Origin: Thermus sp. LT1-2-5
Lineage (GTDB): Bacteria; Deinococcota; Deinococci; Deinococcales; Thermaceae
DNA length: 64,000 nt
Assembly: GCF_040363165.1 (NCBI RefSeq)
Contig: NZ_BSRG01000002.1
Coordinates: 124,001-188,000, forward strand
Direction: 5' to 3'
Translations under genes and position numbers: made by a program
Shown: positions 45,361-53,546 of the stretch, in pieces
Numbering within the stretch: the first letter of the stretch is position 1
Layout: every line of letters starts with the position of its first letter
The notes under the pieces: model-generated
Told to the model about the DNA's origin: nothing
The model's input: only the letters and a program-made list of their open reading frames with translations
Databases searched by the model: none

Positions 45361-45939
45361 GTGCGCCTCCTCATCGCCGACGACCATCCCCTGTTCCGCC
45401 TTGGCCTGAGGGCGGGCCTCGAGGCCTTGGGCCTTGAGGTGGTGGCCGAGGCCCAAGACGGCCTCGAGGCCCTGGAAAAGACCCTGGCCCTTAGCCCCGA
45501 GGCCGTGTTGCTGGACCTAAAGCTTCCTGTCCTGGACGGGCTGGAGGTGACACGGCGGCTACGGGAAAGGGGCTACCGGGGCCTTCTCGCCCTCCTCACC
45601 ACCTACCAGGAGCCGGCTCTGGTCAAGGAAGCCTGGTTGGCAGGGGCTGACGCCTACTTCTCCAAGGAGCTTTCCGCCCCCGAGCTAAAGCACCGCCTCC
45701 TTAAGGTGGCGCGGGGCGAGGAAAGGCTCACCCCCCCCGACCTGCCCCCCCTCACGCCCCGGGAGCTGGAGGTGCTTAGGCTCCTGGCCCAAGGGCTTTC
45801 CGCCAAGGAGGTGGCCCGCCTCCTCCACCTCTCCCCCGACACGGTGAAAGACCACCTGGAAAGCCTCTACGGCAAGCTCCAGGCTAAAAACCGGGTGGAG
45901 GCCCTGGAAAAGGCTCGAGCCCTGGGTTTTCTCACGTAA
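45361..45939 (+). CDS. NarL/FixJ-family response regulator
   Basis: 192 residues. The receiver has [13 protein letters not shown] (acidic pair), the phospho-Asp in [11 protein letters not shown], and the conserved Lys in [11 protein letters not shown]. The C-terminal LuxR-type HTH is [20 protein letters not shown] followed by [20 protein letters not shown]. No histidine kinase is adjacent, so it is an orphan. Start is GTG; the frame is open upstream but that part is antisense to sdaAA. Confidence 0.92.
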   Translation: MRLLIADDHPLFRLGLRAGLEALGLEVVAEAQDGLEALEKTLALSPEAVLLDLKLPVLDGLEVTRRLRERGYRGLLALLTTYQEPALVKEAWLAGADAYFSKELSAPELKHRLLKVARGEERLTPPDLPPLTPRELEVLRLLAQGLSAKEVARLLHLSPDTVKDHLESLYGKLQAKNRVEALEKARALGFLT

Positions 45940-45960
45940 AAAAGAGGCGGCCAGGCCGCC
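45937..45960 (-). terminator. Intrinsic terminator of rplS
   Basis: On the minus strand GGCGGCC/GGCCGCC forms a compact stem followed by TCTTTTTTAC. The U-run overlaps the stop codon of the convergent response regulator. Confidence 0.85.
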
Positions 45961-45978
45961 CCCCAGAGCCAGACTCCC

Positions 45979-46419
45979 CTACTCCCCCGCCTCGCCTTGG
46001 GCCTCGGCGGCCTGTGCTGCCTCCTTAGCCGCCCTGGCCCGCTCCTGATCCTGGCCGATCCGCTTGCGGTCGGCCCGGAGCTTGCGCCGGATCTCCCTTT
46101 CGGAAAGCTCGCGGATGAAGTAGAGCTTGGCCCGCCGGGCCCGGCCCCGCTGCACGATCTCCACCTTCTCGATCAAGGGGGAGCTCATGGGGAAGATGCG
46201 CTCCACCCCCACCCCGTAGCTCACCTTGCGCACGGTGAAGCTGGAGTTGTAGCCGTTCCGCTTGATCTTGATGACGATGCCCTCAAAGTTCTGGATACGG
46301 GTGCGGTTGCCTTCCTTCACCCGGTAGGCCACCCGCACGGTGTCGCCCGGACGGAACTCGGGCAGGTCGGTGCGGGCGTAGCGGGACTCCACCACCTTTA
46401 GAAGCGCTCCTCGGTTCAT
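45979..46419 (-). CDS. rplS: 50S ribosomal protein L19
   Basis: 146 residues, the length of the T. thermophilus protein. The conserved core is [34 protein letters not shown] and [17 protein letters not shown], with a charged Ala/Glu-rich Thermus tail (residues 115-146). L19 sits at the 30S-50S interface. It lies 57 nt downstream of trmD, with a hairpin between, and ends at a strong terminator. Confidence 0.97.
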   Translation of the reverse strand: MNRGALLKVVESRYARTDLPEFRPGDTVRVAYRVKEGNRTRIQNFEGIVIKIKRNGYNSSFTVRKVSYGVGVERIFPMSSPLIEKVEIVQRGRARRAKLYFIRELSEREIRRKLRADRKRIGQDQERARAAKEAAQAAEAQGEAGE

Positions 46420-46433
46420 GCTTGGCCTCCCGT

Positions 46434-46462
46434 CCCAGAGGAACCCTTCAAGGGTTCGTGGG
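46434..46462 (-). other. Hairpin upstream of rplS
   Basis: GAACCCTT and AAGGGTTC (46441-46457) form an 8-bp stem closed by one base, extended by CCCA/TGGG outside. It lies between the trmD stop and the rplS start on their transcript. No known ribosomal leader is recognised. Confidence 0.5.
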
Positions 46463-46476
46463 CAACAGCCTCTAGT

Positions 46477-47196
46477 CTATTCCTCCCGGTCCAGTTCCGC
46501 AAGCCAGGCCGCCTCCAACGCCCCAAGCCTCGCCTGGCGCACCAATTCGGGCCTAAGGAGAAGGGTGCGCCGCAAAGCCTCCCGCCGACGCCACCTTTCC
46601 ACCTCCTGGTGATGGCCGGTCAGGAGCACCTCGGGCACCCTAAGCCCTCGGAACTCCGGGGGACGGGTGTACTGAGGATAGTCCAAAAGGCCCCGCACAA
46701 AGGAATCCTCCCGGTGGCTCTCTGGGTCGCCGATGACCCCGGGAACCAGACGGGCCGTGGCCTCCAAAACCGCCAAGGCCGCCACCTCCCCCCCCATGAG
46801 GACGTAGTCCCCGATGGAAAGGGTGCGGGTGACAAAGGCCTCCACCCGGGCATCAAACCCCTCGTAGCGGCCCGAAAGGAGGACCACATGGGACTTAAGC
46901 ACCAGCTCCTCCGCCACCTTCTGGGTAAAAGGCTCCCCCGCCGGGCTCAGGAGGATGACCTCGTCGGCAGGGAGAACCGACTCCAGGGCGGCCACGGCCA
47001 CGTCGGGCCGGATCACCATCCCCGCCCCGCCCCCGTAGGGGGTGTCGTCCACGCTCCGGTGCCGCCCCAGGCCAAAGGCCCTGAGGTCCACCACCTCCAC
47101 CGCCAGGAGCCCTCGCCCTATCGCCTTACCCATAAGGGATTCCCGGAGCCATGGCCGCAACAACTCGGGGAAAAGGGAGATGAGGGTGTAGCGCAT
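46477..47196 (-). CDS. trmD: tRNA (guanine-37-N1)-methyltransferase
   Basis: 239 residues. It methylates G37 of tRNAs with G36G37, preventing frameshifts. SPOUT knot motifs are [41 protein letters not shown] and the C-terminal [14 protein letters not shown] with LLTGHHQEV. It begins 6 nt after the TetR gene with AGAGGG as a weak ribosome-binding site. rimM, its usual neighbour, is not in this window. Confidence 0.97.
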   Translation of the reverse strand: MRYTLISLFPELLRPWLRESLMGKAIGRGLLAVEVVDLRAFGLGRHRSVDDTPYGGGAGMVIRPDVAVAALESVLPADEVILLSPAGEPFTQKVAEELVLKSHVVLLSGRYEGFDARVEAFVTRTLSIGDYVLMGGEVAALAVLEATARLVPGVIGDPESHREDSFVRGLLDYPQYTRPPEFRGLRVPEVLLTGHHQEVERWRRREALRRTLLLRPELVRQARLGALEAAWLAELDREE

Positions 47197-47202
47197 AGCC
47201 CT

Positions 47203-47820
47203 CTAGGCCTTGGCGGCGGAAATATCCTGGCGGGTAAGGATCCCCTCTAAAGCCAAGCGCAACGACCGCTCTAGCTCCACGCCAAGGTCGCGATGGGGCG
47301 TGTAGGCCGCCCACCGCAAAGCGGCCAGAAAGTACAAATCGGCCAGGGTCCGCCCCATCCGCTCCAAAGAAAGATCCCGCCGCACAATTCCTTTCTCCTG
47401 CAAAGGACGCAACACCTCGGCGATCAGATCCCCTAAAGGTAGCGCCTCAAAAGCAGCCCGCGCCCGTACTGGGTCCGGATTGAGAAGCTCGTAAAGAAGC
47501 GGCAACAAAAGCCCTTTCTCTTCTTTGGTGTACTGCGCCAGTTCGCTGAACAAGCGGTAAAGGACCTCCAGAGGGTCCATGCCTTGAGCAAGGTAACGGC
47601 GCACCTCTGCTTTTGCGTATTCCAGAAGTTGGGCACCATACTCTAACAGCACCGCTTCCTTGTAGGGGAAGTAGTTGAAAAAGGTGCCCCGGGAAACGTG
47701 CGCGGCCTTGGCGATGTCCGTGGCGGTGGTTTCCTGGAAGCCCCGCTCCCGAAATAGCTTCATGGCCGCCTGGAAGATCCGGTCCCGGCGGCGCTTCTTC
47801 TGGTACTCCCGGACGGACAT
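47203..47820 (-). CDS. TetR-family transcriptional regulator, low-GC gene
   Basis: 205 residues. An N-terminal TetR HTH (residues about 10-57) is seen as RIFQAAMKLFRERGFQETTA and DIAKAAHVSRGTFFNYFPYK. The ligand domain (60-205) is not assignable. GC over 47461-47640 is about 54%, against about 68% in flanking genes, and A/T-ending codons are frequent, suggesting later acquisition. ATG 47820 (MSVREYQKKRRRDR) is leaderless with TACACT six nt upstream; an upstream in-frame start overlaps the promoter. It lies directly before trmD. Confidence 0.9.
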   Translation of the reverse strand: MSVREYQKKRRRDRIFQAAMKLFRERGFQETTATDIAKAAHVSRGTFFNYFPYKEAVLLEYGAQLLEYAKAEVRRYLAQGMDPLEVLYRLFSELAQYTKEEKGLLLPLLYELLNPDPVRARAAFEALPLGDLIAEVLRPLQEKGIVRRDLSLERMGRTLADLYFLAALRWAAYTPHRDLGVELERSLRLALEGILTRQDISAAKA

Positions 47821-47826
47821 GGGTTT

Positions 47827-47832
47827 AGTGTA
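47827..47832 (-). promoter_or_regulatory. -10 element (TACACT), leaderless promoter of the TetR gene
   Basis: Six nt precede ATG 47820. A possible -35 (TTGTGC) lies 18 nt upstream. GTTTGG...CTAAAC around the -10 is an imperfect palindrome that could be the autoregulatory operator. Confidence 0.55.
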
Positions 47833-47845
47833 TCTTAGTCCAAAC

Positions 47846-48340
47846 TCAAAGCACAACCGCTTTCTGAGCCCAGTCTTCCATGGCCCGGAGCAGGGCCAGG
47901 CCCCCTTGGGAGGTGTACACCCGGCCCGCCCGGTGGAACGCCTCTTCCCTCACCCGGTAACCCATCCGCACCAAGTCCTGGGCCACCTCCTCCCCCGCCG
48001 CCACCTCGAGGGGAAGCCTTCCCGCCTCGGCCAAAAAGAGGTGGGCGTTAAAGCCCACGAACACCGCCTCCACCTCCTCCCATACCTCTTCCAAAAAGGC
48101 CAGCCAGGCTGGGTCCTGGGCCAGACGCTTGGGCCGCTTGGCCCCCGGGATAAGGAGGGCCGTGGGCTTCGGAGCGGCCGGGAAGGCGTAGGTGGGGGTC
48201 CAGACCGACCCAGCAAGCCCCGGGGTGCCCTTCCTGCCCTTGGCCGCGGTGTAGGCGGGGACCCCCAAAAGGCGGGCCGCCTCGAGGCCAAGAGCGGCCT
48301 CCAGCTCGGAAAACTCGGGAAGGAGCAGTACGGCAAGCAC
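47846..48340 (-). CDS. DJ-1/PfpI-like protein without the nucleophilic cysteine
   Basis: 164 residues with the fold pattern of the DJ-1/PfpI superfamily (AVLLLPEFSELEAA, ALLIPGAKRP). The nucleophile elbow, normally a Cys before the LAxAGLL helix, reads VFVGFNAHLFLAEAGRL and has no Cys. There is no Cys in the whole protein. It may be a non-enzymatic binding protein. It begins 9 nt after the FAD oxidoreductase on the same strand; its end lies 25 nt upstream of the TetR start. Confidence 0.6.
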   Translation of the reverse strand: MLAVLLLPEFSELEAALGLEAARLLGVPAYTAAKGRKGTPGLAGSVWTPTYAFPAAPKPTALLIPGAKRPKRLAQDPAWLAFLEEVWEEVEAVFVGFNAHLFLAEAGRLPLEVAAGEEVAQDLVRMGYRVREEAFHRAGRVYTSQGGLALLRAMEDWAQKAVVL

Positions 48341-48349
48341 CCTAAGCCA

Positions 48350-50059
48350 TTATGGCAGAAGGCGGAAAAGGAGCCGGGCCGCCTCGCCCCGGCTCACCCC
48401 CCCTTCCCCCGGCCAGGGCGGCTCCCCCAAGGCCTGCAGGACCTGATTGAGAAGGGGGCGCCGCAAGGGCTTTTGCAGTTCCTCGCGGTAGAGCTCGCGG
48501 GCCTTAAGCACCACCCGCAGCCGCTCCTCGGGCCCCTTGGCCCGGTAATAGTGCTCCAGGTTGGCCAGGAAGTCGCCGAGCAGGATGGGCTCCGCAAGCC
48601 CCAAGGTGCCCTTCAGGTAGTAGGGACCGGCGAACAGCCCCCGCCTCAGGAGGCTCACCGCCTCCCGGTAACCGGGCCGGTCCGCTTCCACCCGGCCCCG
48701 CTCCCGGGAGGAAAGCCGGGCGCCCCGCTCCAGGAGGCGCCTGCGCAGGGCCTCGAGGGCAGCGGGGCTTGCGGCTAGCTCCTGGAAAGTTCCCAAGGGC
48801 ACCCGCTCCAGCCCCGCCTGGGGCGCAAGGCGCAACAAGGCCGCCGCCACCCCCGCTGCCTCCCCCAGGGCCATCTGCAAGGGCACCACCCGGGCGGAGA
48901 AAGCGGCCACGCTGTCGAACCCCGCCGCCTGGGAAACCACCAGCAGGTTGGCCACCTCCCGCGGCACCAAGGTGCGGAAGGGCACCCCGTAGGGCGCCGG
49001 GGTCCCAAGGAGGTAAGGGGTTTCCCCAGGAAAATAGGCCTGGCCGTCCAATGGGTAGCCGCCCAAGGCCACGGCATCGGGGAAATCCTTGCCCAGGAGA
49101 ACCTCCTCGGCCCGTAAGCGGTAAAGGGCCTGGAGGTGGCGGCTTTCCCGGAGGTAGAGCGCTGGGGCCACATCGGCCAGGCGGGCGGTGCCGAAGACCA
49201 GGGGGTCTTTCTCCCGGAAGAAGGCCACCACCCGCTCCGCCTCCAAGGCCGCCTCCTGCCGCTTGCGTTCCAGCTCCGAGGGGTCCAAGCCCTCGAGGCC
49301 AAAAAGGAGAAGGGCGTTGACCAGGAGGCTCCCGTCGTCCTGGCGGGACAGGTTGAGGCCCCTCAGGGCGTAACGGCCAGGGTCGGAAGGGGTATACCCC
49401 CGCGCCAGCTCGGCAAAACCCCAGCCGCTCCGACCCCAAGCCCCCGCCCCCGTGCGCCGCACCTGCCCCTCGTAGTTGAGGGCCAAGAAGACCACCCCCC
49501 AAGGCACCCCCTCCAGGCGGAAGACCAAGGTGGCGGCCATGGAGCGGCGGTCCAGCCCCGTGTCCTCCCGCCCCAGGGTGAAGGAAGCCCCGGCGCGAAA
49601 CGCCAGCTCAGCGGTGTCGCTGGCGTCCAGGAAGTAGGGGGCCTGGTAGGCGGCCCTCGGGGTCCTTAGGAGAACGAGGCGGGCCCCCTCCACCTCCACG
49701 GCGTCCAGGGGCTCCTCCAGGCGCACCTCCACCCCTGCTTGGCGCAGCATGCCCCCAAAGACCTCCTCCGCCCGCTTCACGTCAAAGGAGGGCTCTCCCC
49801 CCACCCGGCGGTAAAACTCCCGGAAAAGCCCCCCTTGCAACAACCCGTCCCCGTCCTTGGCCACGTCCAAGGTGGCAAGCCACCCTTGGGTGAGGACGCC
49901 CCCTACCCCCCGGCCCGGCTCCACCAGGGCCACCTTAAGCCCCTCCTGGGCCGCAGCCACCGCCGCCGCCACCCCTTGAGGGGTGGCCCCGTAAACCACC
50001 AGGTCGTACTGGGCCCAAGCGAGGCCCAAGAGGATCACCCAGGCGATCCATCTAGGCAT
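48350..50059 (-). CDS. Exported FAD-dependent oxidoreductase (FAD_oxidored family)
   Basis: 569 residues from ATG 50059. MPRWIAWVILLGLAWA is a signal peptide, directly followed by the FAD-binding motif YDLVVYGATPQGVAAAVAAA and ALVEPGRGVGGVLTQGWLA, typical of the FAD-dependent oxidoreductase group found in many secreted bacterial flavoproteins. A second FAD contact is FRTLVPREVANLLVVSQAAG with ARVVPLQMALGEAAGVAAAL. A C-terminal helical region (400-569) has SLH-like or other unassigned sequence. Substrate unknown. The open frame upstream of 50059 is antisense to the nitronate monooxygenase spacer and not coding. Confidence 0.8.
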   Translation of the reverse strand: MPRWIAWVILLGLAWAQYDLVVYGATPQGVAAAVAAAQEGLKVALVEPGRGVGGVLTQGWLATLDVAKDGDGLLQGGLFREFYRRVGGEPSFDVKRAEEVFGGMLRQAGVEVRLEEPLDAVEVEGARLVLLRTPRAAYQAPYFLDASDTAELAFRAGASFTLGREDTGLDRRSMAATLVFRLEGVPWGVVFLALNYEGQVRRTGAGAWGRSGWGFAELARGYTPSDPGRYALRGLNLSRQDDGSLLVNALLLFGLEGLDPSELERKRQEAALEAERVVAFFREKDPLVFGTARLADVAPALYLRESRHLQALYRLRAEEVLLGKDFPDAVALGGYPLDGQAYFPGETPYLLGTPAPYGVPFRTLVPREVANLLVVSQAAGFDSVAAFSARVVPLQMALGEAAGVAAALLRLAPQAGLERVPLGTFQELAASPAALEALRRRLLERGARLSSRERGRVEADRPGYREAVSLLRRGLFAGPYYLKGTLGLAEPILLGDFLANLEHYYRAKGPEERLRVVLKARELYREELQKPLRRPLLNQVLQALGEPPWPGEGGVSRGEAARLLFRLLP

Positions 50060-50090
50060 GGTCCGTGAGCGGGAAGCCGCAGGCAAGGGT

Positions 50091-50945
50091 TTAGGGAAGC
50101 GTGCGCTTGGCCTCCTGGTATTCCGCCACCAGGCGGGCCACCACCTCCTTGGCCGAGGGGATATCCCGGATGAAGGCCACCCCATGCCCGGCGGAGTACA
50201 CCTCCTTCCAGGCCTTCCCCCCACCTTGGCGGAAGCGTTCCAAGGATTCTTTGAGGAAGTTGGCGGGTACCCCCGTGACCTCCGGGGTGTACTGGATGTC
50301 CTCCGGGGTGGCCCGCAAGAGGGCCTCCTTGTACTCCAAGGGCGCCTCCGACTCCAGGGTAGCGATGAAACGGGTGCCGATATAGGCCCCATCCCCCAGG
50401 GCCAGGGCGGCCAGGAGCTGCCTACCCGTGGCGATGCCGCCAGCGATGAGCACGGGTACTTCGAGCTCCTCGCGAAGCCAAGGCCCCAGGACAAAGGGGC
50501 TTACCCCCCCGGCGTGCCCCCCCGCCCCCGCGGCCACGGCCACCAAGGCGTCCGCCCCCACCTCCACCGCCTTCTTGCCGTGCCGCAGGCCCACCACGTC
50601 GCACCAGACCACGCCCCCGTAGGCCTTCACCCTTTCCACCACCCTCGAGGGGTCCCCCAAGGAGGTGACCACCAGGGGCACCTTGCGCTCCGCCACCGCC
50701 TCGAGGTCCTCCTCCAGGCGGGGGTTATCCTTCAGGATGAGGTTCACCCCGAAGGGCACCCCTTGGGGAAAGGTTTCCAGAAACTCTCGGAAAGCGGCGT
50801 GGGTGCGGAAGTTGAGGCTAGGAATGACCCCGATGGCCCCCGCCTCGGCCACGGCCAGAAGGAGCCTGGCCCCAGACACCAGGAACATGGGCGCAGCCAC
50901 GATGGGGTAACGGATGCCCAGCATCCTCGTGATGGCGGTCTCCAT
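50091..50945 (-). CDS. Nitronate monooxygenase / 2-nitropropane dioxygenase family
   Basis: 284 residues, FMN-binding TIM barrel. IRYPIVAAPMFLVSGARLL is the N-terminal flavin-site motif, AAGAGGHAGG carries the catalytic His region, and PVLIAGGIATGRQLLAALAL with GTRF closes the phosphate site. Members oxidise nitronates; close relatives reduce enoyl-ACP (FabK). TAAAAT ends 7 nt before the ATG (leaderless). It is divergent from the MFS gene. Confidence 0.88.
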   Translation of the reverse strand: METAITRMLGIRYPIVAAPMFLVSGARLLLAVAEAGAIGVIPSLNFRTHAAFREFLETFPQGVPFGVNLILKDNPRLEEDLEAVAERKVPLVVTSLGDPSRVVERVKAYGGVVWCDVVGLRHGKKAVEVGADALVAVAAGAGGHAGGVSPFVLGPWLREELEVPVLIAGGIATGRQLLAALALGDGAYIGTRFIATLESEAPLEYKEALLRATPEDIQYTPEVTGVPANFLKESLERFRQGGGKAWKEVYSAGHGVAFIRDIPSAKEVVARLVAEYQEAKRTLP

Positions 50946-50952
50946 GGGGGCG

Positions 50953-50958
50953 ATTTTA
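50953..50958 (-). promoter_or_regulatory. -10 element (TAAAAT), leaderless promoter of the nitronate monooxygenase gene
   Basis: Seven nt separate it from ATG 50945. The opposing MFS -10 begins 12 bp away. Confidence 0.55.
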
Positions 50959-50969
50959 CCCGGTTCAAG

Positions 50970-50975
50970 GATAAT
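50970..50975 (+). promoter_or_regulatory. -10 element (GATAAT), leaderless promoter of the MFS gene
   Basis: Six nt (GGGCGG) separate it from GTG 50982. The same hexamer with the same spacing precedes cca. Confidence 0.5.
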
Positions 50976-50981
50976 GGGCGG

Positions 50982-52154
50982 GTGGAACCGGAGCGCTCCT
51001 TGCGGCTATCCATCCTGGAAGGCACCCTGGCCGTCCTGTTCCTCTACTGGAGCACGGGGGTCCTGATTACGGGCTACGCCCTGGCCTTGGGGGCGTCCCC
51101 CTTGGCCTTGGCCCTTTTGGGAGCCTTGCCCTTTTTGGCCCAGCTCACGGCTCCCCTGGCCCTTTTCTTGCGAGGAAGCCGCAAGGCGTTGACGGTGCGC
51201 CTCAACCTGGCCTCCCGCCTCCTCTTTTTGCCCACCCTCCTAGCTCCCCTGCTGCCCGAGGGGCTTAGGATCCCGGCCCTCCTCCTCTTCGCCGGGGCCT
51301 CCCAGCTCCTAGCCGCCCCCGTGGGGGTGCTCTGGCTTTCCTGGATGGCCGACTTGGTGCCCCCAGAGCGGCGGGGCCGCTACTTCGGCCTCAGGAATGC
51401 CCTTTTGGGCCTGGTGGGCACCGTGGGGAACCTCCTTGGGGGTCTGGTGGCCGATACCCTCCCCCCTCCCACGGGGTACCAGGCGGTGCTGCTCCTCGGC
51501 GTGGGGGCGGGGCTCTTGTCGGTCCTGGTCCTGCGGCTGCAAAAGGAGCCCCCGCTGGCCCCCGCACCCCCACCCCAAGCCGCCATGCGGGCCGCCTTGG
51601 AGGACCGGGCTTACCGGAACTACCTGGCCTTGGTCTTCCTCTGGTACGGGGCGGTGATGGTGGGGGGGCCCTTCGTGGTGCCCTACTTCGTCAAGGTGGG
51701 CGGGTTTTCCATGACCGAGGTGGGGCTGTGGACGCTGATCTCCGCCACCTCCGGGCTTCTTTTCGGGCCCCTGTGGGGCCGCATGGCGGACGGGGCGGGG
51801 CACGGGGTGGTGGTCTTTCGGGCCGGGATGGTGGGGGCCGCCATGCCTGTCCTTTGGCTTTTGGGCACGGAGGCTTTTCCCTGGCCCATCTGGCTTTCCG
51901 CCGTGGTCGACGCCCTGGCCTGGAGCGGCCTCGGCACAGCCTTGGTCAACGCCGCCTTGGCCCGGGCCCCCGAGGAGGCGCGAAGCGGCTACCTGGCCTT
52001 CTTCTGGCTGGCCTTGGGGCTTGGCGGGCTTGCGGGAAGCCTCCTGGGTGGCGGCCTCGCCAGCCTGGGCCTGGGCCCAAGCCCCTACCACCTGCCCATC
52101 CTCGCCTCCCTGGGCCTACGGCTTCTCGTGGCCTTGCGCTTCCGCGGGCTCTAG
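50982..52154 (+). CDS. MFS transporter
   Basis: 390 residues with 12 predicted membrane helices. The cytoplasmic loop between helices 2-3 has LRGSRKALTVRLN, and WLSWMADLVPPERRGRYFGLRN is a typical MFS loop motif found in YcaD/UhpC-like or unassigned MFS families. The substrate is unknown. The very long frame upstream runs antisense through the nitronate monooxygenase gene and is ignored; GTG 50982 is leaderless. The 3' end overlaps the convergent glycosyltransferase gene by 39 nt. Confidence 0.83.
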   Translation: MEPERSLRLSILEGTLAVLFLYWSTGVLITGYALALGASPLALALLGALPFLAQLTAPLALFLRGSRKALTVRLNLASRLLFLPTLLAPLLPEGLRIPALLLFAGASQLLAAPVGVLWLSWMADLVPPERRGRYFGLRNALLGLVGTVGNLLGGLVADTLPPPTGYQAVLLLGVGAGLLSVLVLRLQKEPPLAPAPPPQAAMRAALEDRAYRNYLALVFLWYGAVMVGGPFVVPYFVKVGGFSMTEVGLWTLISATSGLLFGPLWGRMADGAGHGVVVFRAGMVGAAMPVLWLLGTEAFPWPIWLSAVVDALAWSGLGTALVNAALARAPEEARSGYLAFFWLALGLGGLAGSLLGGGLASLGLGPSPYHLPILASLGLRLLVALRFRGL

Positions 52155-53546
52155 GCCCTTCCTTTGCATCTCCCCCCACACCCCCCGCTTGCGCCACACC
52201 TGGAAGGTGGCGAAAAAGCGCTCCAGGGCGAGGAGCTGGCGGTAGCCCAAGGCCTCGAGGATCCCCAAAAGGAGAAGCCAAAGCCTATCCCTTAGCCGCG
52301 GGTACCGCTTGAGGAGCAGGGTTTCCATCCCCACGGCCAGGTGGGAAAGGAGCACCCCGTACCCCACGGCCAAGGCTAGGAAAAGCACCCCCACCTCGGC
52401 GTTCAAGAGGCCCAACAGCCAAAACAAAGGGAAGAGGAGATAGCCCAAAACCTCCACCACCGGCCCCAACGCCTCAAAGAGGAAAAAGTAGGGCATGGCC
52501 ACCAGACCAAGCCGCCCATACCGAGGGTTGAAGAGCATGGCCCGGTGCGTCCAAAGCACCTCCCAAAGCCCCCGGTGCCAACGGTTGCGCTGTTTGCGCA
52601 AGGTGGCTAGGTCCACCGGCACCTCGGTGTAGCAAATGGGGTCTGGGGTGTAGAGGATGCGGTAATCCCGCCCCTCCTCCCGGGCCCGGCGGTGGAGGCG
52701 CACCACCAGCTCCATGTCCTCCCCCACGGTGTCCGTGCGGTAGCCCCCCACCCGGATCACCTCCTCCCGGCGGAAGACCCCAAAGGCCCCAGAGATGATA
52801 AGGAGGGCATTCATGGCGCTCCAGCCGGCGCGACCCATGAAAAAGGCCCGGGCGTACTCGATCACCTGCATCTTCTCCAGGAAGCCCCGAGGTAGCCGCA
52901 TCTCCCGCACCACCCCGCCCCGCACCACCGCTCCATTCAAGGGCCTGATGGTGCCCCCCACGGCCAGGACCCTATCCTCCTCCAGGAAAAGCCGGCTCGC
53001 CCGGAGGAGAGCCTGGGCGTCCAGGAGGCTATCGGCGTCCACGGCGCAAAAGAGGGGGTAGCGGGCGAAGTTGAGCCCGGCGTTTAAGGCGTCCGCCTTG
53101 CCCCCGTTTTCCTTGTCCACCACCAGGAGGTTGGGGTAAAGGAGGGAGCGGTACACCGCCCGTACCGGCTTGCTAGGAAGCGCCCGGCGATACACCCAGC
53201 TCACCTCCACCAGGCGGAAGGCTTCCTTCAGGACCTCCAGGGTCCTATCCTTAGGCCCGTCCGCCACCACGATTACCTCGAACTCCGGGTAGTGGAGGGC
53301 GAGGAAGGAGCGCACGGAGGCGGCGATGGTCTTCTCCTCGTTATAGGTGGGCACCAGGATGGAAACCGGGAGATAAGCCTCCCGCTCCAAAAGGTCCTTC
53401 AGGGCCAGCTCGGATAGCTCGTGAACGTAGCGGGCCACCATGGCAAGGCCCGTCAGGGCGAAGTAGGCGTAAAGGAGGTTCAAGAGGGCGAAGTAGTAGA
53501 GGACGAAGACCTGGTAAGCGAACAGGAGCCAAAGAAATGCCTCCAT
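52116..53546 (-). CDS. Processive family 2 glycosyltransferase (membrane, PgaC/hyaluronan synthase-like)
   Basis: 476 residues. One or two N-terminal membrane helices (1-35), a GT-A catalytic domain (about 58-290) and three to four C-terminal helices (about 330-440). The catalytic set is complete: VSILVPTYNEEKTIA, VVADGPKD, DADSLLDAQ, GGYRTDTVGEDMELVVRLHR and QRNRWHRGL (QxxRW), which marks enzymes making and extruding linear polysaccharides. ATG 53546 overlaps the HEAT gene stop as TGATG. It is the last gene of the kinase-receiver-HEAT-GT operon, so its product may be an exopolysaccharide controlled by that kinase. Confidence 0.9.
   Translation of the reverse strand: MEAFLWLLFAYQVFVLYYFALLNLLYAYFALTGLAMVARYVHELSELALKDLLEREAYLPVSILVPTYNEEKTIAASVRSFLALHYPEFEVIVVADGPKDRTLEVLKEAFRLVEVSWVYRRALPSKPVRAVYRSLLYPNLLVVDKENGGKADALNAGLNFARYPLFCAVDADSLLDAQALLRASRLFLEEDRVLAVGGTIRPLNGAVVRGGVVREMRLPRGFLEKMQVIEYARAFFMGRAGWSAMNALLIISGAFGVFRREEVIRVGGYRTDTVGEDMELVVRLHRRAREEGRDYRILYTPDPICYTEVPVDLATLRKQRNRWHRGLWEVLWTHRAMLFNPRYGRLGLVAMPYFFLFEALGPVVEVLGYLLFPLFWLLGLLNAEVGVLFLALAVGYGVLLSHLAVGMETLLLKRYPRLRDRLWLLLLGILEALGYRQLLALERFFATFQVWRKRGVWGEMQRKGLEPAEAQGHEKP

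Noticed and set aside
48350-50494. A 714-codon open frame starting at 50494
   Set aside because: The part above 50059 is antisense to the nitronate monooxygenase region and has no signal of coding; the signal peptide at 50059 marks the real start.
50058-52154. A 698-codon plus-strand frame covering the nitronate monooxygenase gene
   Set aside because: High-GC antisense frame; the MFS family N-terminus and a leaderless promoter place the start at 50982.
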